From contig CAVXZW010000015.1 of NCBI GenBank assembly GCA_963766445.1, forward strand, positions 124,001 to 188,000: 64,000 nucleotides of DNA, in the 5' to 3' direction. The notes below the pieces were generated by a model that worked only from the letters and a program-made list of their open reading frames with translations, had not been told where the DNA came from and made no database searches. The position numbers were made by a program, and so were the translations under genes. Shown piece by piece: positions 35,653 to 43,845 of the stretch; positions within the stretch are counted from its first letter, which is position 1; every line of letters starts with the position of its first letter. The stretch comes from JAICYJ01 sp963766445 (GTDB taxonomy: Bacteria > Actinomycetota > Thermoleophilia > Gaiellales > JAICJC01).

Positions 35653-36578
35653 AGGATGCGGGCGCCCAGCGCGGACAGCACCAGCTCCACGGCCAGCGTG
35701 GCCGTGGCGTTGTGCTCGTCCAGCACCGGGTTGACCTCGACCACCTCGACCGAGGACACCTTGCCGCTGGTGGACAGCATCTCCATCGCCAGGTGCGCCT
35801 CGCGGTAGGTGATCCCTCCCCGCACCGGTGTGCCCACTCCCGGCGCCTGGTCCGGGTCGAGCACGTCCATGTCCAGCGACACGTGCATGAACGCGGCGCC
35901 GGATGCGATCGAGATCGCCTCCTCCATCACGTCGCGCATGCCGTGGCGATCGATGTCCTCCATCGTGAACACCCGCACGCCCAGCTCGTGCAGCCGCGCC
36001 CGCTCCCCGCCGTCGACGCTGCGGATGCCCACCAACACGGTGTGCTCCTGCTTGATCATCGGCAGCGGCCAGGCAGACGCCTCGAAGCGGGGATCGTCGG
36101 CCAGGCCCAGCGCGACCGCCATCGGCATGCCGTGCACGTTCCCGGTGGGGGAGGTGGTGGGCGTGTTGATGTCGGTGTGGGCGTCCAGCCACACCACGCC
36201 GCCGGGCGCTCCATGGACGCGCGCCAGACCGCCCAGCGTGCCGATCGCGATCGAATGGTCGCCGCCCAGCACGAGCGGCATCTCGCCCTCGGTCACCGTC
36301 GCCGCAACGTGATCTGCGAGCTCCTCGCAGGTGCGCTTGATGGCGCTCCAGTAGCGCGCCGACGGGTCGCCCTGGTCGAGCGCCTCCACCATGCCCGTGC
36401 GCACGTTGCCATGGTCGTGGATGGGCAGGCCCATCTCCTCGATGCGCTCGCCGAGCTGCGCGTAGCGGATCGCCGACGGCCCCATGTCGACGCCGCGACG
36501 CCCCGAGCCGAGGTCGAGCGCCGCACCGATCACGCCGATCGGGCGCCTGTCGCCTCGCGATGTGCCGCTCTCCGCCAC
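35649..36578 (-). CDS. rocF: Arginase
   Basis: Mn-dependent hydrolysis of arginine to ornithine and urea. Metal motifs are LVLGGDHSIAIGT, VVWLDAHTDINTPTTSPTGNVHGMP, and HVSLDMDVLDPDQAPGVGTPV. The C-terminal SSVEVVEVNPVLDEHNATATLAVELV is typical. The frame extends up to 36647, but GTG 36578 is preferred because TAGTGT (36587-36592) lies 8 nt upstream; this also removes a low-complexity Arg-rich extension. 309 residues, the normal arginase length. Confidence 0.9.
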   Translation of the reverse strand: MAESGTSRGDRRPIGVIGAALDLGSGRRGVDMGPSAIRYAQLGERIEEMGLPIHDHGNVRTGMVEALDQGDPSARYWSAIKRTCEELADHVAATVTEGEMPLVLGGDHSIAIGTLGGLARVHGAPGGVVWLDAHTDINTPTTSPTGNVHGMPMAVALGLADDPRFEASAWPLPMIKQEHTVLVGIRSVDGGERARLHELGVRVFTMEDIDRHGMRDVMEEAISIASGAAFMHVSLDMDVLDPDQAPGVGTPVRGGITYREAHLAMEMLSTSGKVSSVEVVEVNPVLDEHNATATLAVELVLSALGARIL

Positions 36579-36586
36579 GGCCGCGA

Positions 36587-36592
36587 ACACTA
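36587..36592 (-). promoter_or_regulatory. -10 box (TAGTGT) of the arginase gene, leaderless type
   Basis: The minus-strand TAGTGT lies 8 nt before the GTG at 36578. Confidence 0.5.
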
Positions 36593-36738
36593 CCGAAGCG
36601 CGACCCTCCCGTCGCCGCCGCCCATCGCCACCGTTGAGGAGGGGCAACAGCCTCTAAAGGGTTAGAACCGAACGCCGATAAGGCTATCGACCCCGTTGTT
36701 GTCCAACGTTCCATGCTTCATCAGGAGGCGCCTTCACA

Positions 36739-37896
36739 ATGATCGATCCGGCGAGCATTCGTACCGCGTCGTTCTCGCTCACCCCGACCGGCTACAACCC
36801 GGAGGAGGTCGATCGCTTCCTCGCGGAGCTGGCAAACGCGACGCCCGGCTCGATCGACCTGGCCGAGCTGCGCAACGCATCCTTTTCCCTGACGCCCACC
36901 GGATACAACCCGGAAGAGGTTGATCAGTTCCTGGGGTCGATCGCCGACCAGCTGGCCGACGCCCCGGCGTCACAGCCGGAGCCGTTCCAGCGTGAGGAGC
37001 AGCCCGTGGTGCATGACGACGAGCATCGGTACGAGCCTGCCGCCGAGGTTGAGCACGAGCCCGTCGCCGAGCAGGATTACGAAGTCGAGGCCGTTGCCGG
37101 GACCGAGGACGAGTCCCAGGTCGAGGACGACGCCGACGTGTACCAGCCCGCCGACGTGTACCAGCCCGTCGCCGAGGTCGAGGCGGACGCGGAACCCGTC
37201 CCCGCTGAGCACGACGGCTGGCATCAGCCCGAGGCGGCCGACGAGCCGGAGCCGGAGCCGGAGCTGGTGCTGGTTGACAGCATTCCCGACGAGCCGGCCG
37301 GCGAGCCGCCGATGGCGAGCCTGCCCGAGGCGATCGTCGCCGAGCGTGCCCATGCCGACCTGGGCAGCCTGTCCGCAGCCGTGGAGGCGGCGATCGAGTC
37401 GCTCGACGGCTTCGTCAAGAACGAGCTTCACAACCTGCGCGAGGTAAGCGCGCACGAGATCGACGACATCCTGGCCGAGCGCCAGCGGCTGATCGAGGAC
37501 GCCACGAGCGTCGGCCGGCGTCATATCGACGAGGCCAGCGCACACGCCGAGAAGATCGTGAACAAGGCCCGCAAGGTGGGCGACCGCATGCGCCAGCAGG
37601 TCGAGCAGGAGCTGCGCGAGGAGCGCGAGCGCTTCGAGCAGTCGCTCGCCGACCGCGATGCCCAGGCCCAGGCCCGCGTGGCCGAGATCCTGGAGCAGGC
37701 GGAGGCCCGGCGGCACGAGGCTGATGAGCTGGTCGCCAGCGCTGCGCAGGCGCAGGCCTCGATGCTGGCCTCCTTCGAGCAGGCCCGCAGCTCGCTGATC
37801 CAGGCCGCGGAGCGGAACAGGATCTCCTCGACGCAGGTGCAGGCCGTGTCGTCTGACGAGGATGCCGATGAGCACGACACCTCGGCCGCGGCTTGA
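36739..37896 (+). CDS. DivIVA-like coiled-coil protein with duplicated N-terminal motif
   Basis: A 385-residue protein. The motif ASFSLTPTGYNPEEVDxFL, resembling the DivIVA membrane-binding/N-terminal region (FxxxxxGYxxEEVDxFL), occurs twice, at residues 10-28 and 47-65. Residues 70-200 are an acidic, low-complexity linker with a DVYQPADVYQPV repeat. Residues about 210-365 are a long coiled coil (DDILAERQRLIEDATSVGRRH, then QVEQELREERERFEQSLADRD). The predicted role is polar or septal scaffolding (inference). AGGAGG at 36723-36728 gives a good ribosome site, unlike most neighbours. The stop overlaps the next gene. Confidence 0.75.
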   Translation: MIDPASIRTASFSLTPTGYNPEEVDRFLAELANATPGSIDLAELRNASFSLTPTGYNPEEVDQFLGSIADQLADAPASQPEPFQREEQPVVHDDEHRYEPAAEVEHEPVAEQDYEVEAVAGTEDESQVEDDADVYQPADVYQPVAEVEADAEPVPAEHDGWHQPEAADEPEPEPELVLVDSIPDEPAGEPPMASLPEAIVAERAHADLGSLSAAVEAAIESLDGFVKNELHNLREVSAHEIDDILAERQRLIEDATSVGRRHIDEASAHAEKIVNKARKVGDRMRQQVEQELREERERFEQSLADRDAQAQARVAEILEQAEARRHEADELVASAAQAQASMLASFEQARSSLIQAAERNRISSTQVQAVSSDEDADEHDTSAAA

Positions 37897-38908
37897 TGCC
37901 CCGGTTGACCCGTTTCGCCTGAATCCCGCTGACTCCGGCCAGCCCGTCGGCCTGGATGACCTGATCGCATCCGGGCCTGTGGTGCTCGTGCTGGTCGACG
38001 GCGGCCGCGCCGACGACCCACGCGCGGCCATGCTGCGCGAGCTCGGCGAGCGGATTGCGTCGTCGCCGGCGCGCCTGGTGCTGGTGTCGCCGGGCGAGTC
38101 CGACCTGTGCCGGTCGCTGAACGCAGTGCGCACCGCCGAGTGGCTGACCGACCCGCTGGGTGATGCCTCGCGCGCTCTGGGCACGCTGTCCGACCGCCGC
38201 ATGCGCAAGGCGCGGCGGCAGGACGGGCTGTTCGTGGTCGACGAGGACCGCGTGCTGCGGTTCGCCTTCCGCGTGCAGGAAAAGGACCAGTGGATCCCCG
38301 CGTCGTTCGTGTGGTCGCGGTTGTCGCGGCTGGGCAGCGCCGCGCCGCCCCCGCCGCCGGCCGAGCACACGGCCGATCCGGTTGCACCGGGCGAGGTCGA
38401 GCTCGACATCCTCGTCCGCGAGGTGGGTCGGCGCATGGGCCTGTCCTCGAACGAGCTGACGCAGCTGGCCACTGCCAGCCGCTTCCGCGATCTCGGCATG
38501 AGCGTCGTGCCGGACGAGATCATCACCAAGATCGGCCCGCTCAGCGACGAGGAATGGGCGATCGTGCGCGAGCACCCGCAGCGCTCCGCCGAGATGCTCG
38601 GTGCCAGCCCGTTGTTCGACAACGTGCGCGCGATCGTGCAGGGCAGCCACGAGCACATCGACGGCAGCGGCTATCCCAACGGGCTGCAGGGCGACGAGAT
38701 CCCCCTGGGGTCGCGCATTCTGCTCGCCGCCGAGGCCTACCTGGCGATGGTCTTCGGCCGCCGCTACCACGACCGCGAGCGACCCCTGAATCCGATCGCA
38801 GAGCTCGAAAAGGGCGTCGGCACCCGCTACGACGCAGGCGTCGTCGAGACGCTGGCGGCAGCGGTCGAGCACCTGCCCGACCTGCGCCCGGACGCCCAAG
38901 CGGCCTGA
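37868..38908 (+). CDS. Thioredoxin-like domain fused to a degenerate HD-GYP-like domain
   Basis: About 346 residues. The N-terminal 140 residues look like an AhpC/redoxin-type fold (VVLVLVDGGRADDPRAAMLRELGERI, ARLVLVSPGESDLCRSLN, QDGLFVVDEDRVLRFAFRVQEKDQWIP) but have no CxxC. The C-terminal half follows HD-GYP order: FRDLGMSVVPDEIITKIGPLSDEEWAIVREHP, then SHEHIDGSGYPNGLQGDEIPLGSRILLAAEAYLAM. The HD His is replaced by Arg (FRDLG), the HHE motif reads SHE and ADxYDA reads AEAYLA, so c-di-GMP phosphodiesterase activity is doubtful. ATG 37868 has a GACGAGG site; it overlaps the DivIVA-like gene by 29 bases. Confidence 0.72.
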   Translation: MSTTPRPRLDAPVDPFRLNPADSGQPVGLDDLIASGPVVLVLVDGGRADDPRAAMLRELGERIASSPARLVLVSPGESDLCRSLNAVRTAEWLTDPLGDASRALGTLSDRRMRKARRQDGLFVVDEDRVLRFAFRVQEKDQWIPASFVWSRLSRLGSAAPPPPPAEHTADPVAPGEVELDILVREVGRRMGLSSNELTQLATASRFRDLGMSVVPDEIITKIGPLSDEEWAIVREHPQRSAEMLGASPLFDNVRAIVQGSHEHIDGSGYPNGLQGDEIPLGSRILLAAEAYLAMVFGRRYHDRERPLNPIAELEKGVGTRYDAGVVETLAAAVEHLPDLRPDAQAA

Positions 38909-38966
38909 TCGGGGTTCTCGCCCCGGACGATGTTTGGAATCCGGCGATATGGAGTAGGGACTCTGG

Positions 38967-39107
38967 ATGGCACTGAAACCGTTCATCCTTCGCACCACGT
39001 CGCGCAGCGACCGGTCCCGCTGGGTTCGGATCCGCAGCCACCGCTCGCGCGGTGTCCGCGAACGTGAGGCACAGGCGGCCGACCGGCCGCCGATCCTACG
39101 GGGATAG
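38967..39107 (+). CDS. Possible small Arg-rich protein
   Basis: A 46-residue ORF (MALKPFILRTTSRSDRSRWV to ADRPPILRG) with about a quarter arginine. It lies in an otherwise empty gap. A TAGGGA box at 38955-38960 ends 6 nt before the ATG, matching the leaderless layout of neighbouring genes. There is no recognised family. Basic composition is common in random GC-rich ORFs, so confidence is low. Confidence 0.3.
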   Translation: MALKPFILRTTSRSDRSRWVRIRSHRSRGVREREAQAADRPPILRG

Positions 39108-39126
39108 GCACCGCGTCCGGCCGGAG

Positions 39127-39132
39127 TAGTCT
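39127..39132 (+). promoter_or_regulatory. -10 box (TAGTCT) of the GNAT gene, leaderless type
   Basis: TAGTCT lies 6 nt before the ATG at 39139. Confidence 0.55.
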
Positions 39133-39138
39133 CCAGCG

Positions 39139-39687
39139 ATGCTCCGCCCCGAGTATCCGATCGAGACCGAGCGCCTGCTGCTGCGGCCCTACCGTGAGGC
39201 GGACGTCGACGTCCTGCACGACATCCAGTCGCGCCCGGAGGTGGTGCGCTGTACTGGGAGCCGCGCACGCGTGAGCAGGTGGAACGGGTGATCCGCGAGT
39301 CGGGCGCCCAGCTCGAACGCGAGGGCAACGCGCTCGAGCTGGCCATCCAGCCCCGAGGCAGCGACCGATGGTGGGAGACGTCGTCCTCATGTACCGCAGC
39401 GAGGCGCACCGCAGGGCGAGATCGGGTTCGTGTTGCACCCCGACCACCAGGGCCACGGATACGCGACCGAGGCCGCCCGGGAGATGCTGCGGCTGGGATT
39501 CGAACAGCTCGGCCTGCATCGGATCGTCGGCCGCCTGGAGGCGCGCAACTCCGCCTCCGCAGCTGTGCTGGAACGACTTGGCATGCGTCTCGAGGCGCAC
39601 CTGCACGAGAACGAGTGGGTGAAGGGCGAATGGCAGAGCGAGCTGGTCTACGCGATGCTGGCGACGGAGTGGGCGAGCCTGCGGTGA
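39139..39687 (+). CDS. GNAT-family N-acetyltransferase (about three frameshifts)
   Basis: RimJ/RimL-like acetyltransferase of about 180 residues. MLRPEYPIETERLLLRPYREADVDVLHDIQSRPEVVR is the typical opening. It breaks near 39251 into YWEPRTREQVERVI, again near 39365 into MVGDVVLMYRSEAHR, and near 39413 into GEIGFVLHPDHQGHGYATEAAREMLRLGFEQL, the acetyl-CoA-binding motif (QGHGYA). It then runs intact through NSASAAVLERLGMRLEAHL to the stop. The stop overlaps the next gene (GTGA). The substrate is unknown; protein N-termini or antibiotics are typical for this subfamily. Confidence 0.78.
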
Positions 39688-40652
39688 CCGAGGCCGCCGG
39701 CGCGGCGCGTGCGGTGGCGGCGATCCTCCGCCATGCGGCGGCTGAGCGCGACGGGCTGGTGTCGGTGGGCACCGACGGCGAGCAGCTGGTGGTGGCGTCT
39801 CCGGGCGAGACGTCGCTGCTGATGGCGCGACTGCCGCTCTCGGGCGACGGTCTCGACGGCAGCTTCGCGCCTCCCACCGGGGACCCGCCAAAGGACGCCG
39901 AAGCGCTGTCCCTGAGCGCGGCCCGTACCGGGCTGGCGGTGCAGCTGGGGCGTCGGCGCCTGACGCTGCGCCGGATCGCGGACGGCCCGGTCGAGGTGGA
40001 ATGGGTGTGGCCGGCGACCGCGCCCGCCGTCGAGGCGGTCGTGTCGCGCGAGCGGCTGCTCGAGGCGCTGCCGGCCGGCGAGGGCCGGATCACGTTCGTC
40101 GGCGCCGACCGGCAGCTGCTCTTGCAGGCCGGGCGCGCCGAGCCGCGGGTGCCGCTGAAGAACCGCACGCGCCGGCGCAAGAACATCGGCACCGCGGTCG
40201 CTTTCGACGAGCTGCGGCGGCTAGTGGAGGCGGCCGGCGCCGACGTCACCATCGAGCTGGCCGACCTGCGCCCTCTCACGATCGTGAGCGGCGACGTGCG
40301 CGGTGTTGTCGTGCGCGGGATGCCGATGCGCTGGCAAGGGAAGGCAGTGGTGGTACCGAACACCGACCAGCCGCCACCGGCGCCCTCCGCGAAGGCGGCT
40401 CCGAAACGACGGGATGCAGCCGCGGAGCGGGCCGCCGAGCGGGCGGCGCGAAAGCGCGAGGCGGAGCGGCTGGCCGCCGCCCGCGCCCGCGACGTCAAGC
40501 AGGCGCAGCAGGCTCTGGGCCGCGCCGTCGTGCAGCTGGATGCCGCATCCGAGGCCCTCGCCAAGCTGGACGACGCCGACCTCTCGGCCCGGTCCGATCA
40601 GCTGCGCGCCGCTCTGCGTGACCTGATGGCGCGCTGCGGCGACGCGACATGA
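39684..40652 (+). CDS. Unknown protein, possible sliding-clamp-like fold with coiled-coil tail
   Basis: A 322-residue protein. I do not recognise a family with confidence. Residues 1-225 alternate short strands in a way reminiscent of a DnaN-like clamp (LVSVGTDGEQLVVASPG, VSRERLLEALPAGEGRITFVGADRQLLLQAG). They end in RPLTIVSGDVRGVVVRGMPMRW, similar to the C-terminal MPxR motif of beta clamps. Residues 245-322 are Ala/Arg/Glu-rich coiled coil. The clamp relation is inference from pattern only. GTG 39684 overlaps the GNAT stop; the stop overlaps the epimerase gene. Confidence 0.5.
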   Translation: MTEAAGAARAVAAILRHAAAERDGLVSVGTDGEQLVVASPGETSLLMARLPLSGDGLDGSFAPPTGDPPKDAEALSLSAARTGLAVQLGRRRLTLRRIADGPVEVEWVWPATAPAVEAVVSRERLLEALPAGEGRITFVGADRQLLLQAGRAEPRVPLKNRTRRRKNIGTAVAFDELRRLVEAAGADVTIELADLRPLTIVSGDVRGVVVRGMPMRWQGKAVVVPNTDQPPPAPSAKAAPKRRDAAAERAAERAARKREAERLAAARARDVKQAQQALGRAVVQLDAASEALAKLDDADLSARSDQLRAALRDLMARCGDAT

Positions 40653-41575
40653 CCCGGCGGGCCGTGGTGACAGGCGTCTTCTCGTACACGGGCGGTGCGA
40701 TCGCCCGGCAGCTGCTCGACCGCGGCGACGAGGTGGTGTCGCTGTCGCGACGCCCGGCGCCGCCGGGCCATCCGCTGGCCGGCGCCGTCGCGCGCGAGCC
40801 GCTCCAGTTCGACGATCCGGAGCTGCTGGTGCGCTCGCTCGACGGTGCAGACGTGCTGTTCAACACCTACTGGATCCGCTTCCCGCGGGACGGCGCGGAC
40901 TTCGCTTCGGCAGTCGCGAACAGCCGGGCGCTGTTCGAGGCGGCAGGGCGGGCCGGCGTCCGCAGGATCGTGCACCTGTCGGTCACGAACGCGGCCGCCG
41001 ACTCGCCGTACGCGTACTTCCGCGGGAAGGCGGAGGTCGAGACCGCGCTGGCGGAGACCACCTCAGACCACGCGGTGATCCGGCCCTCGCTGGTGTTCGG
41101 CGGCCGTGAGGAGATCCTGATCAACAACATGGCCTGGCTGCTGCGCAAACTTCCGGCATATGCCCTCCCCGGCGACGGCAGCTACCGCGTCCAGCCCGTG
41201 TTCGTCGGCGACGTGGCTGGGCTCGCGATCGCGGCGGCGGAGGGAGCCGAGCCATCGCTGCAGGATGCGGTGGGCCCGGAGATCTACACCTTCGACGAGT
41301 TCCTCGGTGCGCTCGCCCGGGCGCTCCACACGCGGTCGCGGCTGGTGCACCTCCCTCCCGCAGTCGTGACGGCGCTGGGTCGCGCCATCGGCCCGCTCGT
41401 CCGCGACGTGCTGATCACGGCGGAGGAGCTGGGCGCGCTCACGTCGGAGCTGCTCATCTCCCACCAGCCCGCGACAGGCCATACCAGCTTCGGCGAATGG
41501 CTGCCCCGCGCGGCGCCCTGGCTGGGGCGGCGGTACGCCAACGAGCTTCGCCGGAACTGGGCCGAGACCAGGTAG
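40649..41575 (+). CDS. NAD(P)-dependent epimerase / NmrA-like short-chain dehydrogenase
   Basis: Extended-SDR-fold protein of 308 residues. The dinucleotide motif is VTGVFSYTGGAIARQLL (TGxxxxxG type). VRRIVHLSVTNAAADSPYAYFRGKAEVETAL holds a YFRGK in place of the usual YxxxK, and VIRPSLVFGGREEILINNMAWLLRKLP is typical of NDUFA9-like atypical SDRs. That subgroup often acts in quinone or complex I-related roles, but here the function is unassigned. ATG 40649 overlaps the previous stop. Confidence 0.75.
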   Translation: MTRRAVVTGVFSYTGGAIARQLLDRGDEVVSLSRRPAPPGHPLAGAVAREPLQFDDPELLVRSLDGADVLFNTYWIRFPRDGADFASAVANSRALFEAAGRAGVRRIVHLSVTNAAADSPYAYFRGKAEVETALAETTSDHAVIRPSLVFGGREEILINNMAWLLRKLPAYALPGDGSYRVQPVFVGDVAGLAIAAAEGAEPSLQDAVGPEIYTFDEFLGALARALHTRSRLVHLPPAVVTALGRAIGPLVRDVLITAEELGALTSELLISHQPATGHTSFGEWLPRAAPWLGRRYANELRRNWAETR

Positions 41576-41578
41576 GTT
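41573..41578 (+). promoter_or_regulatory. -10 box (TAGGTT) of sixA
   Basis: TAGGTT lies 10 nt before the ATG at 41589 and contains the stop codon of the preceding gene. Confidence 0.45.
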
Positions 41579-41588
41579 GGCCTCGACG

Positions 41589-42095
41589 ATGCCCACCCTG
41601 CTCCTGCTACGGCACCTGAAATCCAGCTGGGACGACGAGTCGCTCGCCGACCACGACCGCCCGCTCTCGGCACGCGGCATCCGCGACGGCGGGCACGTGG
41701 CCGAGCATCTGCACAGCCTGAACGCGCGCGTCGACCTCGTGCTCTGCTCGTCGGCGGTTCGCACCCGGCAGACGTTGGAGCTGATCCGGCCGGCGCTCGG
41801 CGACGCGCCGGTCGAGGTCGAGGACCAGCTGTACGCGGCGTCGGCCGATACCCTGCTGGCCCGGCTGCACGGCGTCCCCGACTCGGTTGGCTCCGCGCTC
41901 ATGATCGGCCACAACCCGGGCATGCAGGATCTGGCGCTGCGTCTGGCCGCGCCCGGGCCGATCCGCTCGGCGGTGGTGGCCAAGTTCCCGACCGGCGCGC
42001 TGGCCACGCTCGCGCTGCCCGGCCACACCTGGCTGGACGTGCACCAGGGGACGGCACACCTGGTCGGCTACACCGTCCCCAAGGATCTCAGATGA
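41589..42095 (+). CDS. sixA: SixA-type phosphohistidine phosphatase
   Basis: Histidine-phosphatase-fold enzyme that removes phosphate from phosphohistidine. The active-site motif is LLLRHLKSSW (RHxKS), followed by DHDRPLSARGIRDGGHVAEHL and SAVRTRQTLELI, with the second catalytic His in ALMIGHNPGMQDLALRLA. 168 residues, as usual. The frame opens at 41577, but ATG 41589 fits the TAGGTT box and the motif position. It converges with the permease gene with an 8-bp overlap of the coding ends. Confidence 0.85.
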   Translation: MPTLLLLRHLKSSWDDESLADHDRPLSARGIRDGGHVAEHLHSLNARVDLVLCSSAVRTRQTLELIRPALGDAPVEVEDQLYAASADTLLARLHGVPDSVGSALMIGHNPGMQDLALRLAAPGPIRSAVVAKFPTGALATLALPGHTWLDVHQGTAHLVGYTVPKDLR

Positions 42096-43686
42096 CGCTC
42101 ACATGCTCGATCAGTCGCCAGCCGCCGGCGCGGTCGGCACCCGCGATCTGCAGGTCTACCTGCTCGCGGCGGGTGGACGCGCCCAGGATGTAGAACAGCA
42201 CGCCGACCGCGAGCGTGATCACGATCGGGATGAACACCGTCGCCTCGTAGCCCCAGCGGCTGAAGCCCTCGGGCACGGAGGCGGGGTCGAGCAGGTGGCT
42301 GTTCACGCCCAGGCCCGGGAACAGGCCTGCCAGCGTCGCCAGCGCTGCGAAGAACGTGGTTATGCAGCCGACCACCCATACCCCGACCATGCCGCCCGGC
42401 ACCCTGAACGGGCGGTGGACGTGGGCGTGGCTATAGCGGAGCTTGATGACGGTCGGGAAGATGGCGATGTAGGAGATAGTCGTGAACAGCAGCACCACGC
42501 CGAACACGGCGTTGAAGTACTTCTCGTTGCTGCCGCCGGCCAACTGGATCGCGGCGATCATCGTGATCGTGGCGACCACGCCGGACAGCAGGTTGACGAC
42601 GATGGGCGTACCGAACCGGGCCGAGAAGATGCCCAGCGAGCGCGGCCCGGCACCGTCGTAGCCGGCCACGGCCTGGGAGCGGTCGGAGCCCATGATCCAG
42701 GTGGTGCCGCTGGACAGCAGCGCCAGGATGAAGCAGGCCGCAGCGAAGTCTCCCATCACCTTGCCGAAGCCGGTGAGGGTTGCCGTCACCGTTCCGTCGG
42801 CGGCCGTATGCACGCTGCCGCCGTAGACGGTGTACACGATCTTGAGCGCATCGCTGAGGCCGCTGACGCCGCTCAGCTGCTGAGCCGGGACGATCAGGAT
42901 GATCGCCAGGATCGGGATCCCGTAGAGCAGGATCGAGGCGATCATGGAGCGGATGATCGTGATCGGCACGTCCTTCTGCGGATTCTTCATCTCGTCGCCC
43001 GCGGCGTTGGGCAGCTCGAAGCCGACGTAGTTGAAGAACAGCACCGGCACCAGCAGGATGAAGCCGGAGTAGGTGGGCTTGTAGTTGTGGAAGCTGGGCG
43101 AGTGCAGGCCGTGCTTCACCCCGTACGCGATCGCGGTGACCGTGAAGAAGGCGAACAGGAAGATCCGCGCAAAGGCGCCGAGCGTGGGGATCCACTTGCC
43201 GATGCCGAACGAGAGGATCGCCGCCCAGATACCGAACCAGATGAAGACGATCGAGAACGCGTACTGCCAGAACGATCCCGAGCTCATGTGGAAGAAGAAG
43301 TCGTTGGTGGCCTGGAAGGCCTCGATCGCGAGCAGACCGCCCACCCAGACCGGGTTCGACAGCCAGTAGAGCACGCTGTTGACGCAGGCCACGAAGCGGC
43401 CGAAGGCCATCTTCGTCCAGATGTAGCAGCCGCCCTCCTCGGTGAAGGCCGACCCCAGCTCCGCGGTCAGGAGCGCATAGGGGAAGAAGAACAGCAGACC
43501 CAGCGCCATCAGCCAGAAGAACGCCTCGGGGCCGTCGGCCGCAACCGCGCCGATCGTGTCCACTCCGACCAGCGTGCAGATCAGGAAGAACATGATGTCG
43601 AAGCGGCTGAAGTGCTTGACGAGCTTCGCCTTCTCGGCGACGGCCGCCGCCGTGGTGTGCTCCACGAACTCCTCTGACGCTGCCAC
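42088..43686 (-). CDS. APC-superfamily amino acid permease
   Basis: Amino acid/polyamine transporter, 532 residues with about 12 hydrophobic segments. The opening FDIMFFLICTLVGVDTIGAVAADGPEAFFWLMALGLLFFFPYALLTAELGSAFTEEGGCYIWTKMAFG is the APC TM1-TM2 signature. FFNYVGFELPNAAGDEMKNPQKDVPITIIRS is the conserved TM6-loop element. GTG 43686 is preferred over the longer frame because GGGAGTGG lies 6 nt upstream. The substrate is not predictable. Confidence 0.85.
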   Translation of the reverse strand: MAASEEFVEHTTAAAVAEKAKLVKHFSRFDIMFFLICTLVGVDTIGAVAADGPEAFFWLMALGLLFFFPYALLTAELGSAFTEEGGCYIWTKMAFGRFVACVNSVLYWLSNPVWVGGLLAIEAFQATNDFFFHMSSGSFWQYAFSIVFIWFGIWAAILSFGIGKWIPTLGAFARIFLFAFFTVTAIAYGVKHGLHSPSFHNYKPTYSGFILLVPVLFFNYVGFELPNAAGDEMKNPQKDVPITIIRSMIASILLYGIPILAIILIVPAQQLSGVSGLSDALKIVYTVYGGSVHTAADGTVTATLTGFGKVMGDFAAACFILALLSSGTTWIMGSDRSQAVAGYDGAGPRSLGIFSARFGTPIVVNLLSGVVATITMIAAIQLAGGSNEKYFNAVFGVVLLFTTISYIAIFPTVIKLRYSHAHVHRPFRVPGGMVGVWVVGCITTFFAALATLAGLFPGLGVNSHLLDPASVPEGFSRWGYEATVFIPIVITLAVGVLFYILGASTRREQVDLQIAGADRAGGWRLIEHVSVI

Positions 43687-43830
43687 TGGTCCACTCCCTG
43701 CCAGACGACGAATGTGGCGACGGTAACCAGAGGGCGGGGGCAAGTCAAGGAAGTGGACTACGCAAATACCCGCGCCCGTGCGGGGCGCCCTGAGTCCTGC
43801 CGGGCAGCCGGATCACATGACCGACGCTGG

Positions 43831-43836
43831 TATAGT
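43831..43836 (+). promoter_or_regulatory. -10 box (TATAGT) of the flippase-like gene, leaderless type
   Basis: TATAGT lies 9 nt before the GTG at 43846, with the same hexamer and near-identical following bases (CGCTCG vs CGCCTCG) as the nuo promoter. Confidence 0.6.
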
Positions 43837-43845
43837 CGCTCGCCG

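Noticed and set aside
41160..41170. CATATG-type palindromes as regulatory sites
   Set aside because: Short 6-bp palindromes inside coding sequence, expected by chance.
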